Assembly (NCBI GenBank): GCA_000432135.1
Contig: HF990651.1
Location: forward strand, 1-21,246
Length of the DNA stretch: 21,246 nt
From: Firmicutes bacterium CAG:124
Lineage (GTDB): Bacteria; Bacillota; Clostridia; Oscillospirales; Oscillospiraceae
Direction of reading: 5' to 3'
Positions 1 through 5,319 of this stretch are shown in pieces (positions within the stretch are counted from its first letter, which is position 1; each line of letters begins with the position of its first letter). The position numbers and the translations under genes are program-made. The notes below the pieces were generated by a model. That model saw only the letters and a program-made list of their open reading frames with translations. It was not told the DNA's origin and searched no databases.

Positions 1-249
1 CTGCACCTGCGCAGGCTCCCGCCTGCCGTGCGCCTGCGCGCACAGACACGAGGCCGCTACGCGCATCCCGGCCAACCCCAGTGTCGTGGCAAACGCGGAC
101 ACGGACAGCAGCAGCTGCACCGCGCCCAGTCCTTCCGCACCGATACGCCCGGCCAGATGCGCCTGAAACAGCATGGACGCAAACCGAAGCAGCAGTGCCG
201 CGGCGGTCAGCAGCAGCGTATTCTTAAGGATCTGACGGCCAGAAAACAA
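1..249 (-). CDS. SpoVB/MATE-like polysaccharide flippase, N-terminal part only
   Basis: This is the first 83 codons of a minus-strand gene that continues beyond base 1. The translation begins FSGRQILKNTLLLTAAALLL and continues into a segment reading IGAEGLGAVQL. That pattern, a hydrophobic helix followed by an IGaeGlG-type loop, is characteristic of stage V sporulation protein B and related MATE/MVF-type lipid-linked oligosaccharide flippases (established family knowledge). The proposed start is a TTG codon at 249-247, seven bases after a GGAGG ribosome binding site; no ATG or GTG in this frame gives the conserved N-terminus. The ribosome binding site lies inside the 3' arm of a strong hairpin (257-286). 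In Clostridia such proteins act in spore cortex or peptidoglycan precursor export. Which SpoVB paralogue this is cannot be told from 83 residues. Confidence 0.7.
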   Translation of the reverse strand, partial: MFSGRQILKNTLLLTAAALLLRFASMLFQAHLAGRIGAEGLGAVQLLLSVSAFATTLGLAGMRVAASCLCAQAHGRREPAQVQ

Positions 250-256
250 AAAATCA

Positions 257-286
257 CCCTCCGCTCCATGTTTACGGAGCGGAGGG
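257..286 (-). terminator. Hairpin between the membrane protein gene and the flippase gene; terminator or attenuator
   Basis: A perfect 11-bp inverted repeat, CCCTCCGCTCC (257-267) and GGAGCGGAGGG (276-286), has an 8-base loop. Read on the minus strand it is followed by TGATTTTTTG, so it has the form of an intrinsic terminator for the upstream gene ending at 304. The same arm contains the GGAGG ribosome binding site of the next gene, whose TTG start follows seven bases later. Confidence 0.7.
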
Positions 287-303
287 CGTATCTATGCAAA
301 TTT

Positions 304-1062
304 TTATTTCAGCTGGAAGGTATAGTACACCGCGCCGATCAGCTCAACAGCGATGGCCGCGAACATGGCGTAGAACGCGAAGCCGGAGCCGAAGATCAGG
401 CAGGCGGCCAGCACGACAGCCCAGAGCACGCAGATGAAATAGAACAGCAGCGGATTGAACCCGTCCGGGAACAGCCGCAGCATCCGGCTGCCAAGGTTGA
501 GCTTGCCGTGGTTTTTCGCGCACAGGAACGCGGTGAGCGCCGTGCCGATCAGGATCAGCGCAAGCAGCGCGCTGCCCGCGATGCGGTTGGCCATATAGGA
601 GGTGCGGGCAATGAGATAGAATACAACGCCAGCGGAGGCCGTGACCAGCGAGAAGGTGAAGAACTCGGAATGGTAAAGCTGCCAGACCATGTACAGGCAG
701 TAGACCAGCGCGTGCAGCAGATAGATCACGATCATGTTGCCCGTCCAGAAGATGGACAGAATCAGGCTCGAGACGAACAGCAGCGCAAACGCCGCCAGCC
801 AGTAGCGGCAGATCGTCCGCGCAAGCCCGTTTTTCAGCAGAACGCACAGCACAAGCTCAGCGGCGGTCAGCGCCAGAAACACATACCGCTGAACGCAGAA
901 CATCGGATAAAGCGCCGTAAAGCCCTCTACGGTGCTGTAATAGCCGCCAAGCTTCCAAAACGCGTAAATTACAACGATCATCAGCACGAATGCGGCGGGG
1001 ACTTTATAGACAACGGACTGATCCTCCGTCTTTTTTGCAGCAGTTTTGTTCTTTGTCATCAT
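304..1062 (-). CDS. Polytopic membrane protein of unknown function
   Basis: A 252-residue protein with a charged, lysine-rich N-terminal tail (about residues 1-20) followed by roughly seven or eight hydrophobic segments spread over residues 23-250, with few polar loops. No catalytic motif is seen and I do not recognise the family. Start: two adjacent ATGs at 1062-1057; the first is preceded by AAAGGA at about nine bases, and the second would be spaced slightly long. It sits 51 bases downstream of rsmE on the same strand and has its own likely -10 (TATAAT) in that gap, so it may be transcribed both from rsmE and independently. A strong hairpin follows at 257-286. It is probably an integral inner-membrane protein; no function is claimed. 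Confidence 0.7.
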   Translation of the reverse strand: MMTKNKTAAKKTEDQSVVYKVPAAFVLMIVVIYAFWKLGGYYSTVEGFTALYPMFCVQRYVFLALTAAELVLCVLLKNGLARTICRYWLAAFALLFVSSLILSIFWTGNMIVIYLLHALVYCLYMVWQLYHSEFFTFSLVTASAGVVFYLIARTSYMANRIAGSALLALILIGTALTAFLCAKNHGKLNLGSRMLRLFPDGFNPLLFYFICVLWAVVLAACLIFGSGFAFYAMFAAIAVELIGAVYYTFQLK

Positions 1063-1092
1063 TCTGTTCTGTCCTTTGATTCAAAAATATAC

Positions 1093-1121
1093 ATTATATT
1101 AATATCTATCGCGTCAGTCCA
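1093..1121 (-). promoter_or_regulatory. Candidate promoter for the membrane protein gene
   Basis: On the minus strand, TGGACT (1121-1116) is separated by 17 bases from a perfect TATAAT (1098-1093), about 25 bases upstream of the ribosome binding site. The -35 overlaps the end of rsmE. The AT-rich patch stands out in a GC-rich neighbourhood. Confidence 0.45.
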
Positions 1122-1848
1122 GCGCGCCGGCGGCGAACAGGACGGCGCTGAGCGCGCACAACGGCGCAGTCTCGCAGCGGAGAATACGCGGACCGAGCGT
1201 ACAGATCTGAAGTCCGGCGCGCTGCGCAAGCAGGACCTCTTCGTCGGAAAAGCCGCCCTCCGGCCCGGTCATGATCGAGACGGTCTTCGCCTGTGCGCTG
1301 CCAATGGCGCGGCGCAGAGAAAGCGCGTGCTCGTTTTCATACGGAAGCAGCGCCAGCTCGCATCCGGCCGCACGCCGCACCGCGTCCTCAAACGACGGCA
1401 TCACGAGCACCTGCGGGATCCGGCCCCTGCCCGACTGTGCAGCGGCGGACGCGGCGATCTTCTGCCAGCGCTCGCGCTTCTTCTCCGCCGAGGCTGCATC
1501 AAGCTTCAGCACGCAGCGGGAGGATGGGAAGGCCGCGATCTCGTATGCGCCAAGCTCCGTTGCCTTCTGGATCACGTGCTCGAGCTTGTCGGCCTTTGCG
1601 TAGGCCATATAGACGCTGCAGGCGACCGGCGGCTCCGCAGTGGACTCCTCCGTGCTGGTTACGACCAGACACACCTGCTGCGGGGAGCAATCGGAGACGG
1701 TGCATCGGTAATCCGTCCCGCAGCCGTCGCAGACGAGAACGCTGTCGCCGCGCCTGAGCCGTAGGACCTTCGCGTGCGCCGCGTTTTCCCCGTCAAGCGT
1801 CAGGAAGCGCCCGCGCACGGCGTCCGGCGAAACAAAAAACTTCGGCAA
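1114..1848 (-). CDS. rsmE: 16S rRNA (uracil-1498-N3) methyltransferase RsmE
   Basis: A 244-residue SPOUT-class methyltransferase that N3-methylates U1498 of 16S rRNA using S-adenosylmethionine; the length fits the family (about 240-250). The N-terminus PKFFVSPDAVRG matches the RsmE start, followed by a PUA-like RNA-binding region. The C-terminal knot carries the signature SIMTGPEGGFSDEE and then LGPRILRCETA, the cofactor-binding loops. The reading frame stays open upstream through the tRNA gene, but the family N-terminus fixes the start at TTG 1848-1846. A promoter -10 lies only 38 bases upstream of it, which rules out a longer product from that promoter. The ribosome binding site is poor (AAGGAAGG about 12 bases away, or AAGGGG directly adjacent). 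prmA, a frequent upstream partner, is absent; a tRNA gene lies there instead. Confidence 0.9.
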   Translation of the reverse strand: MPKFFVSPDAVRGRFLTLDGENAAHAKVLRLRRGDSVLVCDGCGTDYRCTVSDCSPQQVCLVVTSTEESTAEPPVACSVYMAYAKADKLEHVIQKATELGAYEIAAFPSSRCVLKLDAASAEKKRERWQKIAASAAAQSGRGRIPQVLVMPSFEDAVRRAAGCELALLPYENEHALSLRRAIGSAQAKTVSIMTGPEGGFSDEEVLLAQRAGLQICTLGPRILRCETAPLCALSAVLFAAGALD

Positions 1849-1885
1849 CCCCTTCGCCCGCCTTCCTTGTGTACATTCAACCGGT

Positions 1886-1914
1886 ATTATACCAGATATC
1901 GGGACGAAGCGCAA
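1886..1914 (-). promoter_or_regulatory. Promoter of rsmE
   Basis: On the minus strand, TTGCGC (1914-1909), a 17-base spacer and TATAAT (1891-1886), preceded by TG at the extended -10 position. The predicted transcript starts near 1879, giving a leader of about 30 bases before the TTG start. Confidence 0.75.
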
Positions 1915-1957
1915 GTAAAAAAGTGATGGAACATCCGGCCAAAAAGAAATAAAACAC

Positions 1958-1986
1958 TTGACAAACGCGCGAAGTGTGATTATAAT
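1958..1986 (+). promoter_or_regulatory. Consensus promoter of tRNA-Leu
   Basis: Perfect TTGACA (1958-1963) and perfect TATAAT (1981-1986) with a 17-base spacer, the only fully consensus sigma-A-type promoter seen in the window. The tRNA 5' end is 24 bases after the -10. Its TTGACA contrasts with the TTGC-type -35 elements of the protein-coding genes. Confidence 0.92.
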
Positions 1987-2009
1987 AACCGAGCAATCGA
2001 AAATTGAAT

Positions 2010-2094
2010 GCGAGAGTGCTGGAATAGGTAGACAGGCACGTTTGAGGGGCGTGTGGCAACAGTCGTGTGAGTTCAAGTCTCATCTCTCGCACCA
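2010..2094 (+). tRNA. tRNA-Leu (anticodon GAG)
   Basis: An 85-base class II tRNA with encoded CCA. The acceptor arms GCGAGAG (2010-2016) and CTCTCGC (2084-2090) pair perfectly, followed by discriminator A and CCA (2092-2094). The anticodon stem CACGT/GCGTG (one G-U pair) encloses loop TTGAGGG, giving anticodon GAG, which reads CUC and CUU leucine codons; the G after the anticodon is usual for leucine tRNAs. The T-arm GTGAG-TTCAAGT-CTCAT and a long variable region are present. It stands alone, not in a tRNA cluster, with its own promoter. Its 3' end is part of a large inverted repeat (2086-2141). Confidence 0.95.
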
Positions 2095-2141
2095 ATAAAG
2101 AAAAGACACGCTTTGGCGTGTCTTTTCCTTATTGGTGCGAG
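2086..2141 (+). repeat. 26-bp inverted repeat that includes the 3' end of tRNA-Leu
   Basis: The left arm (2086-2111) begins with the last acceptor bases and CCA of the tRNA (CTCGCACCA) and ends AAAAGACACGC. After a TTTG loop (2112-2115) the right arm (2116-2141) repeats it in reverse complement, ending TTGGTGCGAG. There is one mismatch (2099 against 2128) in 26 positions. The inner 11 bp is perfect and could act as a tRNA terminator or processing hairpin, but the run after it is TTTTCCTTATT rather than a clean U-tract. The outer part duplicates the tRNA end in antisense orientation. Confidence 0.9.
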
Positions 2142-2144
2142 CGT

Positions 2145-2178
2145 GGTCTGCTTCGCAGACCGTGCCGCCTGCGGGCGG
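2145..2178 (+). other. Two small GC-rich hairpins downstream of tRNA-Leu
   Basis: GGTCTGC (2145-2151), loop TTC, GCAGACC (2155-2161), followed by CCGCC (2165-2169), loop TGCG, GGCGG (2174-2178). They lie between the tRNA inverted repeat and the terminator at 2192. I see no reading frame or recognised RNA family here. Confidence 0.6.
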
Positions 2179-2191
2179 GAATTGAACGCGG

Positions 2192-2230
2192 GGGTGTCTC
2201 AAAGTGGTTTTTGAGACACCCACGTTTTTT
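2192..2230 (+). terminator. Intrinsic terminator
   Basis: A perfect 12-bp stem, GGGTGTCTCAAA (2192-2203) with TTTGAGACACCC (2210-2221), six-base loop, then ACG and six T (2225-2230). The polarity fits transcription rightwards from the tRNA-Leu promoter. The T run overlaps the stop codon of the convergent gene at 2229. Confidence 0.8.
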
Positions 2231-2669
2231 ACGCAAATTCGATCTCATCGCAGATGATCCTTGTGTCGATCAGGGCGGCGGCGCAGATTTTTCGGTATAC
2301 GGGGCCTGCGGGGGCTTCGAACAGGATGTGCGCCTCGTAGCCGCGCCCGCTCTTGTGCCGGTAAAGCTCCCGGTACAGCCAGACCGCGCCGACGACAGGC
2401 GGCTCCTGCTTCATTTTTGCGCTCCGGAAGGTCACGGTATGGTATTCAGAATACGGGCTGTCGATGCGGAGCGTAAGGTCCGTTCCGGTGATGATCTCCC
2501 GTACCGCGCCGTCATGGAAGAAAAAGCGCCGCAGCAGTCCATCCGGCAGTGCCTCGCGCGTCTGCGCGGCGCAGTACGCCCGATCGATCTCGTCCAGCCG
2601 CTTCTGCACCTCCGGCGTCATGGGGTCTGTCTGACAGGCGATGTACCAGTCCTTTGTGAGATACCGCAT
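2229..2669 (-). CDS. DUF4085-like protein
   Basis: A 146-residue soluble protein starting MRYLTKDWYIACQ, the aromatic-rich N-terminus I associate with the DUF4085 family; a charged middle (EVQKRLDEIDRAY) and a C-terminal region rich in aromatic and aliphatic residues follow. No catalytic motif or membrane segment is evident and the biochemical role of the family is not known to me. The start ATG is preceded by GAGGAGG at about five bases. It lies 12 bases downstream of the Nudix gene on the same strand, so the two are very likely co-transcribed from the promoter at 3157-3185. Family members can be longer, so this may be a short version. The assignment is tentative; that the gene is real is well supported. 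Confidence 0.65.
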   Translation of the reverse strand: MRYLTKDWYIACQTDPMTPEVQKRLDEIDRAYCAAQTREALPDGLLRRFFFHDGAVREIITGTDLTLRIDSPYSEYHTVTFRSAKMKQEPPVVGAVWLYRELYRHKSGRGYEAHILFEAPAGPVYRKICAAALIDTRIICDEIEFA

Positions 2670-2681
2670 AACTGCCCTCCT

Positions 2682-3131
2682 CTATTTGATCGACATAATC
2701 CATTCATCGCCGCGGAGCAGATATTGGAATTCCGTCAGCTCCGGCGTGTTCATCATGTGCAGCATTTCTTCGAGATCGTCCACGGTTTGCAGGGACGGGA
2801 GCTTGCTGTATTCGATCCACGCCATTTCTCCTTCCTCCGACGAGGTCAGCGTTCCCGACCATTCCACGGCCTTGAACAGCAGCACGACGTACCGGCCGGC
2901 TTCGATTGGGAACTGCTTGACGCCGACGAGCCTCGGGTTCCGGATCGTCAGGCCGGTTTCCTCCTGCATCTCCCGGATGGCAGCGTCTACGAACGACTCC
3001 CCCGGCTCCACATGGCCGCCCGGCAGCGCCCAGCCGTGCCAGTCCTCCTTTTTCCGGTTCTGGAGCAGCACCCTGCCGCCGTCCTCCAGCAGACATACTA
3101 CGGCCAGCTCTACATTCTCCGTTCTGCTCAT
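2682..3131 (-). CDS. Nudix hydrolase (MutT-like)
   Basis: A 149-residue Nudix hydrolase. The Nudix box occupies residues 39-61: GHVEPGE, then RE (53-54), EE (57-58), T-G-L (59-61), matching GX5EX7REUXEEXGU with all metal-binding glutamates present. Such enzymes cleave nucleoside diphosphates linked to another group X; the sequence resembles 8-oxo-dGTP/NTP diphosphatases (WxLPGGhvE), but ADP-ribose pyrophosphatase activity cannot be excluded. Start ATG 3131-3129 has AGGGGAG seven bases upstream; the frame stays open far upstream but there it is antisense to the macro-domain gene. It is first of a two-gene unit with the DUF4085-like gene and is divergently transcribed from the macro-domain gene, with the two promoters about 65 bases apart. 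The placement beside ADP-ribose-handling genes makes ADP-ribose or a derivative worth testing as substrate (inference). Confidence 0.88.
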   Translation of the reverse strand: MSRTENVELAVVCLLEDGGRVLLQNRKKEDWHGWALPGGHVEPGESFVDAAIREMQEETGLTIRNPRLVGVKQFPIEAGRYVVLLFKAVEWSGTLTSSEEGEMAWIEYSKLPSLQTVDDLEEMLHMMNTPELTEFQYLLRGDEWIMSIK

Positions 3132-3156
3132 ATCCGAACTCCCCTCAGTTTTTCTT

Positions 3157-3185
3157 ATTGTAGCAGAGAACCGCAGTCCGCGCAA
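3157..3185 (-). promoter_or_regulatory. Promoter of the Nudix-DUF4085 unit
   Basis: Minus strand TTGCGC (3185-3180), 17-base spacer, TACAAT (3162-3157). It has the same TTGCGC -35 as the rsmE and mocA promoters. The transcript would start near 3150, with a leader of about 20 bases before the ATG at 3131. Confidence 0.7.
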
Positions 3186-3226
3186 CCACGCTTCCCGGAA
3201 AACCTCTGCGCGCTTCCTGTGTTTTC

Positions 3227-3255
3227 TTGCATTTTCCAGTCGAAGCTGGTACAAT
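3227..3255 (+). promoter_or_regulatory. Promoter of the macro-domain gene
   Basis: TTGCAT (3227-3232), 17-base spacer, TACAAT (3250-3255) with TG at the extended -10 position. The spacer contains a small inverted repeat, CCAG (3236-3239) and CTGG (3246-3249), which may be an operator half-site pair or chance. A leader of about 65 bases precedes the ATG. Confidence 0.65.
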
Positions 3256-3326
3256 ATTGCTATCCAGATTCTATCGGGCCGGGCGGCGTTCCGGGCCTGA
3301 AATATGTCAAAGGCAGGTGCGCTGTC

Positions 3327-4337
3327 ATGCCGCTTATTATCGTTCGAAACGACATCACGACTATGCGCGTGGACGCCATTGTCAATGCAGCCAACGAGTC
3401 TTTGCTCGGCGGGGGCGGCGTGGACGGCTGCATCCACCGGGCGGCCGGGCCGGAGCTGCTGGCTGAATGCCGGCGACTCGGCGGGTGCAGGACCGGCGAG
3501 GCCAAGCTCACGCGGGGATACCGCCTGCCCTGCAAATATATCATTCACACCGTCGGCCCGGTGTGGCACGGCGGCGATCACGGCGAACAGGAGCAGCTCG
3601 TTTCCTGCTACCGGACGAGCCTTGCGCTGGCAAGGAAGCACCATTTCCAGACGGTGGCGTTCCCGCTGATCTCCTCCGGCGTTTACGGGTACCCGAAGGA
3701 GCAGGCGCTGCGCACGGCGATGGACGCCATCGGCGCGTTTTTGCTGGAGCACGACATGACGGTCTATCTCGTCATTTTCGACCGCAGCGCCTACCAGATC
3801 AGCAGCCGGCTGTTCGCGGACATTGCTGCGTACATCGACGACCACTATGTAGACGCGCATACGGATTTTATCCGCTCGCGTCCGTACTCGGATTCGATCA
3901 CCGACGAAGACGTAAGGCCCACCTGCAGAGCTCCAAGCGCGGCGTTCCCGTCCGTCCCCCGGCCCCTCCGCAGTCTGAACGACAGGCTGAGGCATCTGGA
4001 CGCCGGATTTTCCGAAACGCTGCTGGCGCACATCGACCGCAGCGGCAAAAAGGATTCCGAGATCTACAAGCGGGCCAACGTCGACCGCAAGCTGTTCTCC
4101 AAGATCCGCAGCAACCCGGACTACCGGCCGTCCAAGCCCACGGCCCTCGCCTTTGCCATCGCGCTGGAGCTGGACCTGACGGAGACACGCGATCTCATAG
4201 CCCGCGCGGGCTATGCCCTCAGCCGCAGCAGCAAGTTCGACGTGATCATCGAGTATTTCATCAGCCAGCGGAACTACAACATTTACGAGATCAACGAGGC
4301 GCTGTTCGCCTTTGACCAGAGCTTGCTGGGGGCGTGA
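3327..4337 (+). CDS. Macro-domain protein with C-terminal helix-turn-helix-like domain
   Basis: A 336-residue two-domain protein. Residues 1-175 form a MacroD-type macro domain, which binds ADP-ribose and in this class usually hydrolyses O-acetyl-ADP-ribose or mono-ADP-ribosylated targets. Visible motifs are N8-D9-I10 (adenine contact), N20-A-A-N23, the catalytic loop LLGGGGVDGCIHRAAG (26-41) and loop 2 ISSGVYGYP (115-123). A polar linker (about 180-215) leads to a C-terminal domain in which DSEIYKRANVDRKLFSKIRS looks like helix-turn-helix and the following KPTALAFAIALELDLTETRD resembles the last helices of XRE-type repressors; the end is YEINEALFAFDQSLLGA. The start ATG 3327 follows only a weak AGGCAGG site; the frame is open upstream but lacks a better start. 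It is divergent from the Nudix gene and upstream of a vWA/ADP-ribosylglycohydrolase pair. DNA binding is inference. Confidence 0.88.
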   Translation: MPLIIVRNDITTMRVDAIVNAANESLLGGGGVDGCIHRAAGPELLAECRRLGGCRTGEAKLTRGYRLPCKYIIHTVGPVWHGGDHGEQEQLVSCYRTSLALARKHHFQTVAFPLISSGVYGYPKEQALRTAMDAIGAFLLEHDMTVYLVIFDRSAYQISSRLFADIAAYIDDHYVDAHTDFIRSRPYSDSITDEDVRPTCRAPSAAFPSVPRPLRSLNDRLRHLDAGFSETLLAHIDRSGKKDSEIYKRANVDRKLFSKIRSNPDYRPSKPTALAFAIALELDLTETRDLIARAGYALSRSSKFDVIIEYFISQRNYNIYEINEALFAFDQSLLGA

Positions 4338-4364
4338 TTCGCAGACACCTCCGAATTCGCGCCT

Positions 4365-4391
4365 GTAGGGGCCGATGCCTACATCGGCCCG
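4365..4391 (+). repeat. REP-like hairpin, copy 1
   Basis: A 27-base element beginning GTAGGGGCCGATG and ending CATCGGCCCG. It contains a perfect 8-bp palindrome, GGCCGATG / CATCGGCC, around a four-base loop. It is the inverted partner of copy 2 (4444-4470) with one mismatch at 4380. The 340-base gene-free stretch 4338-4677 holds three such elements, the inverted repeat at 4601 and the vWA promoter; I see no gene in it. Confidence 0.8.
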
Positions 4392-4443
4392 CGCAGAATG
4401 CACCGCTTTTACGGAAGCCTTCGGCGAATTCGCAACTTCCTCA

Positions 4444-4470
4444 CGGGCCGATGTGGGCATCGGCCCCTAC
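4444..4470 (-). repeat. REP-like hairpin, copy 2 (inverted relative to copy 1)
   Basis: A 27-base reverse complement of copy 1 with a single difference; it ends GGCCCCTAC on the plus strand. The pair could fold into one long stem with a 52-base loop or into two small hairpins, and may serve as transcription terminator or RNA stabiliser for the macro-domain gene. Confidence 0.8.
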
Positions 4471-4529
4471 ATTCAAAAACAGGTTCTTGCGGGTTTATGA
4501 TAGATTTCCGGAAAATGCTGCATTCTGTG

Positions 4530-4556
4530 CGGGCGGACAGAGTCGTCCGCCCCTAC
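4530..4556 (-). repeat. REP-like hairpin, copy 3 (diverged core)
   Basis: GGGCGGAC (4531-4538), loop AGAGTC, GTCCGCCC (4545-4552), then CTAC. It shares the CGGGC...GCCCCTAC borders of copy 2 but has a different stem core, so it looks like a related subtype in the same orientation as copy 2. Confidence 0.65.
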
Positions 4557-4600
4557 GCAGGACTTGGAAATCATGCAGAAAAAATCGTAGTTTAAAATAT

Positions 4601-4617
4601 GTCGCTTTCCAAGCGAC
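4601..4617. promoter_or_regulatory. Palindrome at the -35 position of the vWA promoter; candidate operator
   Basis: GTCGCTT (4601-4607), TCC, AAGCGAC (4611-4617) is a perfect 7-bp inverted repeat. It ends where the -35 hexamer for the -10 at 4639 should lie, and no good -35 sequence is present there. This is the usual place for a repressor or activator site. Which protein binds is unknown; the HTH-like macro-domain protein upstream is an obvious candidate (inference). Confidence 0.5.
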
Positions 4618-4638
4618 CAAATCCTCCTTTGTGTTCGG

Positions 4639-4644
4639 TATAAT
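4639..4644 (+). promoter_or_regulatory. -10 element for the vWA / ADP-ribosylglycohydrolase operon
   Basis: A perfect TATAAT 33 bases before the ATG. No convincing -35 exists at 16-18 bases upstream, which suggests dependence on an activator or on the adjoining palindrome. Confidence 0.6.
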
Positions 4645-4677
4645 CAGGACACAAACAAGCACAGGAGGGTATTCATA

Positions 4678-5313
4678 ATGACAGAACTGGTTTTTATTCT
4701 CGATCGCAGCGGCTCTATGGCGGGGCTGGAAGCGGACACCATTGGGGGGTTCAACTCCATGATCGCCAAGCAGAAGAAGGAAGCGGGCGAGGCGCTTGTC
4801 TCCACGGTCCTGTTTGACCGCGACAGCACCGTCATTCACGACCGGCTGCCGCTGGAGAAGGTGCCGCCCATGACGGAGAAGGACTATTTCGCACGCGGCT
4901 GCACAGCGCTGCTCGACGCGGTAGGCGAAGCCATCCATCATATCGGCAATGTCCACAAGTACGCCCGGCGGGAGGATGTGCCGGAAAAGACGCTGTTCAT
5001 CATCACCACCGACGGCTATGAAAACGCCAGCCGCCGCTACAGCTACGAGACGGTGCAGCGGATGATCGAGCGGCAGAAGACAAAATACGGCTGGGAGTTT
5101 CTGTTCCTCGGCGCGAACATCGACGCGGCGAAGGAAGCCGCCCGCTTCGGCATCAGCGCCGAACGTGCAGTGGATTACAAATGCGACGAGGTGGGCACGG
5201 CGCTCAACTATGACGTGATCAGTGAAGCGATCTGCACCGTCCGCGCGTCCAGACCGCTCAGTCCCGGATGGAAGGCGCGAATCGACGCGGATGTAAAAAA
5301 ACGTGGGAGGTAA
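4678..5313 (+). CDS. von Willebrand factor A domain protein (MIDAS intact)
   Basis: A 211-residue protein that is essentially a single vWA domain. The metal-ion-dependent adhesion site is complete: D9-R-S11-G-S13 (LDRSGSMAG), T76 in GCTALLDAVG, and D112 in TTDGYEN. No signal peptide or membrane segment is visible, so it should be cytoplasmic, like TerY-type vWA proteins that bind partners through Mg2+ in stress-response complexes (family knowledge). The start ATG has AGGAGGG eight bases upstream. Its last codons contain the ribosome binding site (GGGAGG) of the ADP-ribosylglycohydrolase gene, which starts six bases after its stop, so the two are co-transcribed and probably translationally coupled. 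The likely role is to dock or regulate the hydrolase or its target; this is inference. Confidence 0.88.
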   Translation: MTELVFILDRSGSMAGLEADTIGGFNSMIAKQKKEAGEALVSTVLFDRDSTVIHDRLPLEKVPPMTEKDYFARGCTALLDAVGEAIHHIGNVHKYARREDVPEKTLFIITTDGYENASRRYSYETVQRMIERQKTKYGWEFLFLGANIDAAKEAARFGISAERAVDYKCDEVGTALNYDVISEAICTVRASRPLSPGWKARIDADVKKRGR

Positions 5314-5319
5314 TCAAAT

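Noticed and set aside
28..1764. 578-codon plus-strand open frame at the left end
   Set aside because: It runs antisense to the flippase fragment, the membrane protein and rsmE and crosses a terminator hairpin; no domain is seen.
2132..2189. Possible second, antisense tRNA or tRNA remnant (TGGTGCGAG followed later by GGGAATTGAAC)
   Set aside because: The T-loop-like TTGAAC lies more than 40 bases from the CCA complement and no arms pair as a tRNA; kept only as a partial antisense copy of the tRNA end.
2067..3326. N-terminal extension of the macro-domain frame back to the tRNA gene
   Set aside because: It is antisense to the Nudix and DUF4085 genes and precedes the predicted macro promoter; the family N-terminus fits ATG 3327.
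3132..4460. N-terminal extension of the Nudix frame
   Set aside because: It is antisense to the macro-domain gene and upstream of the promoter at 3157-3185; the Nudix N-terminus fits ATG 3131.
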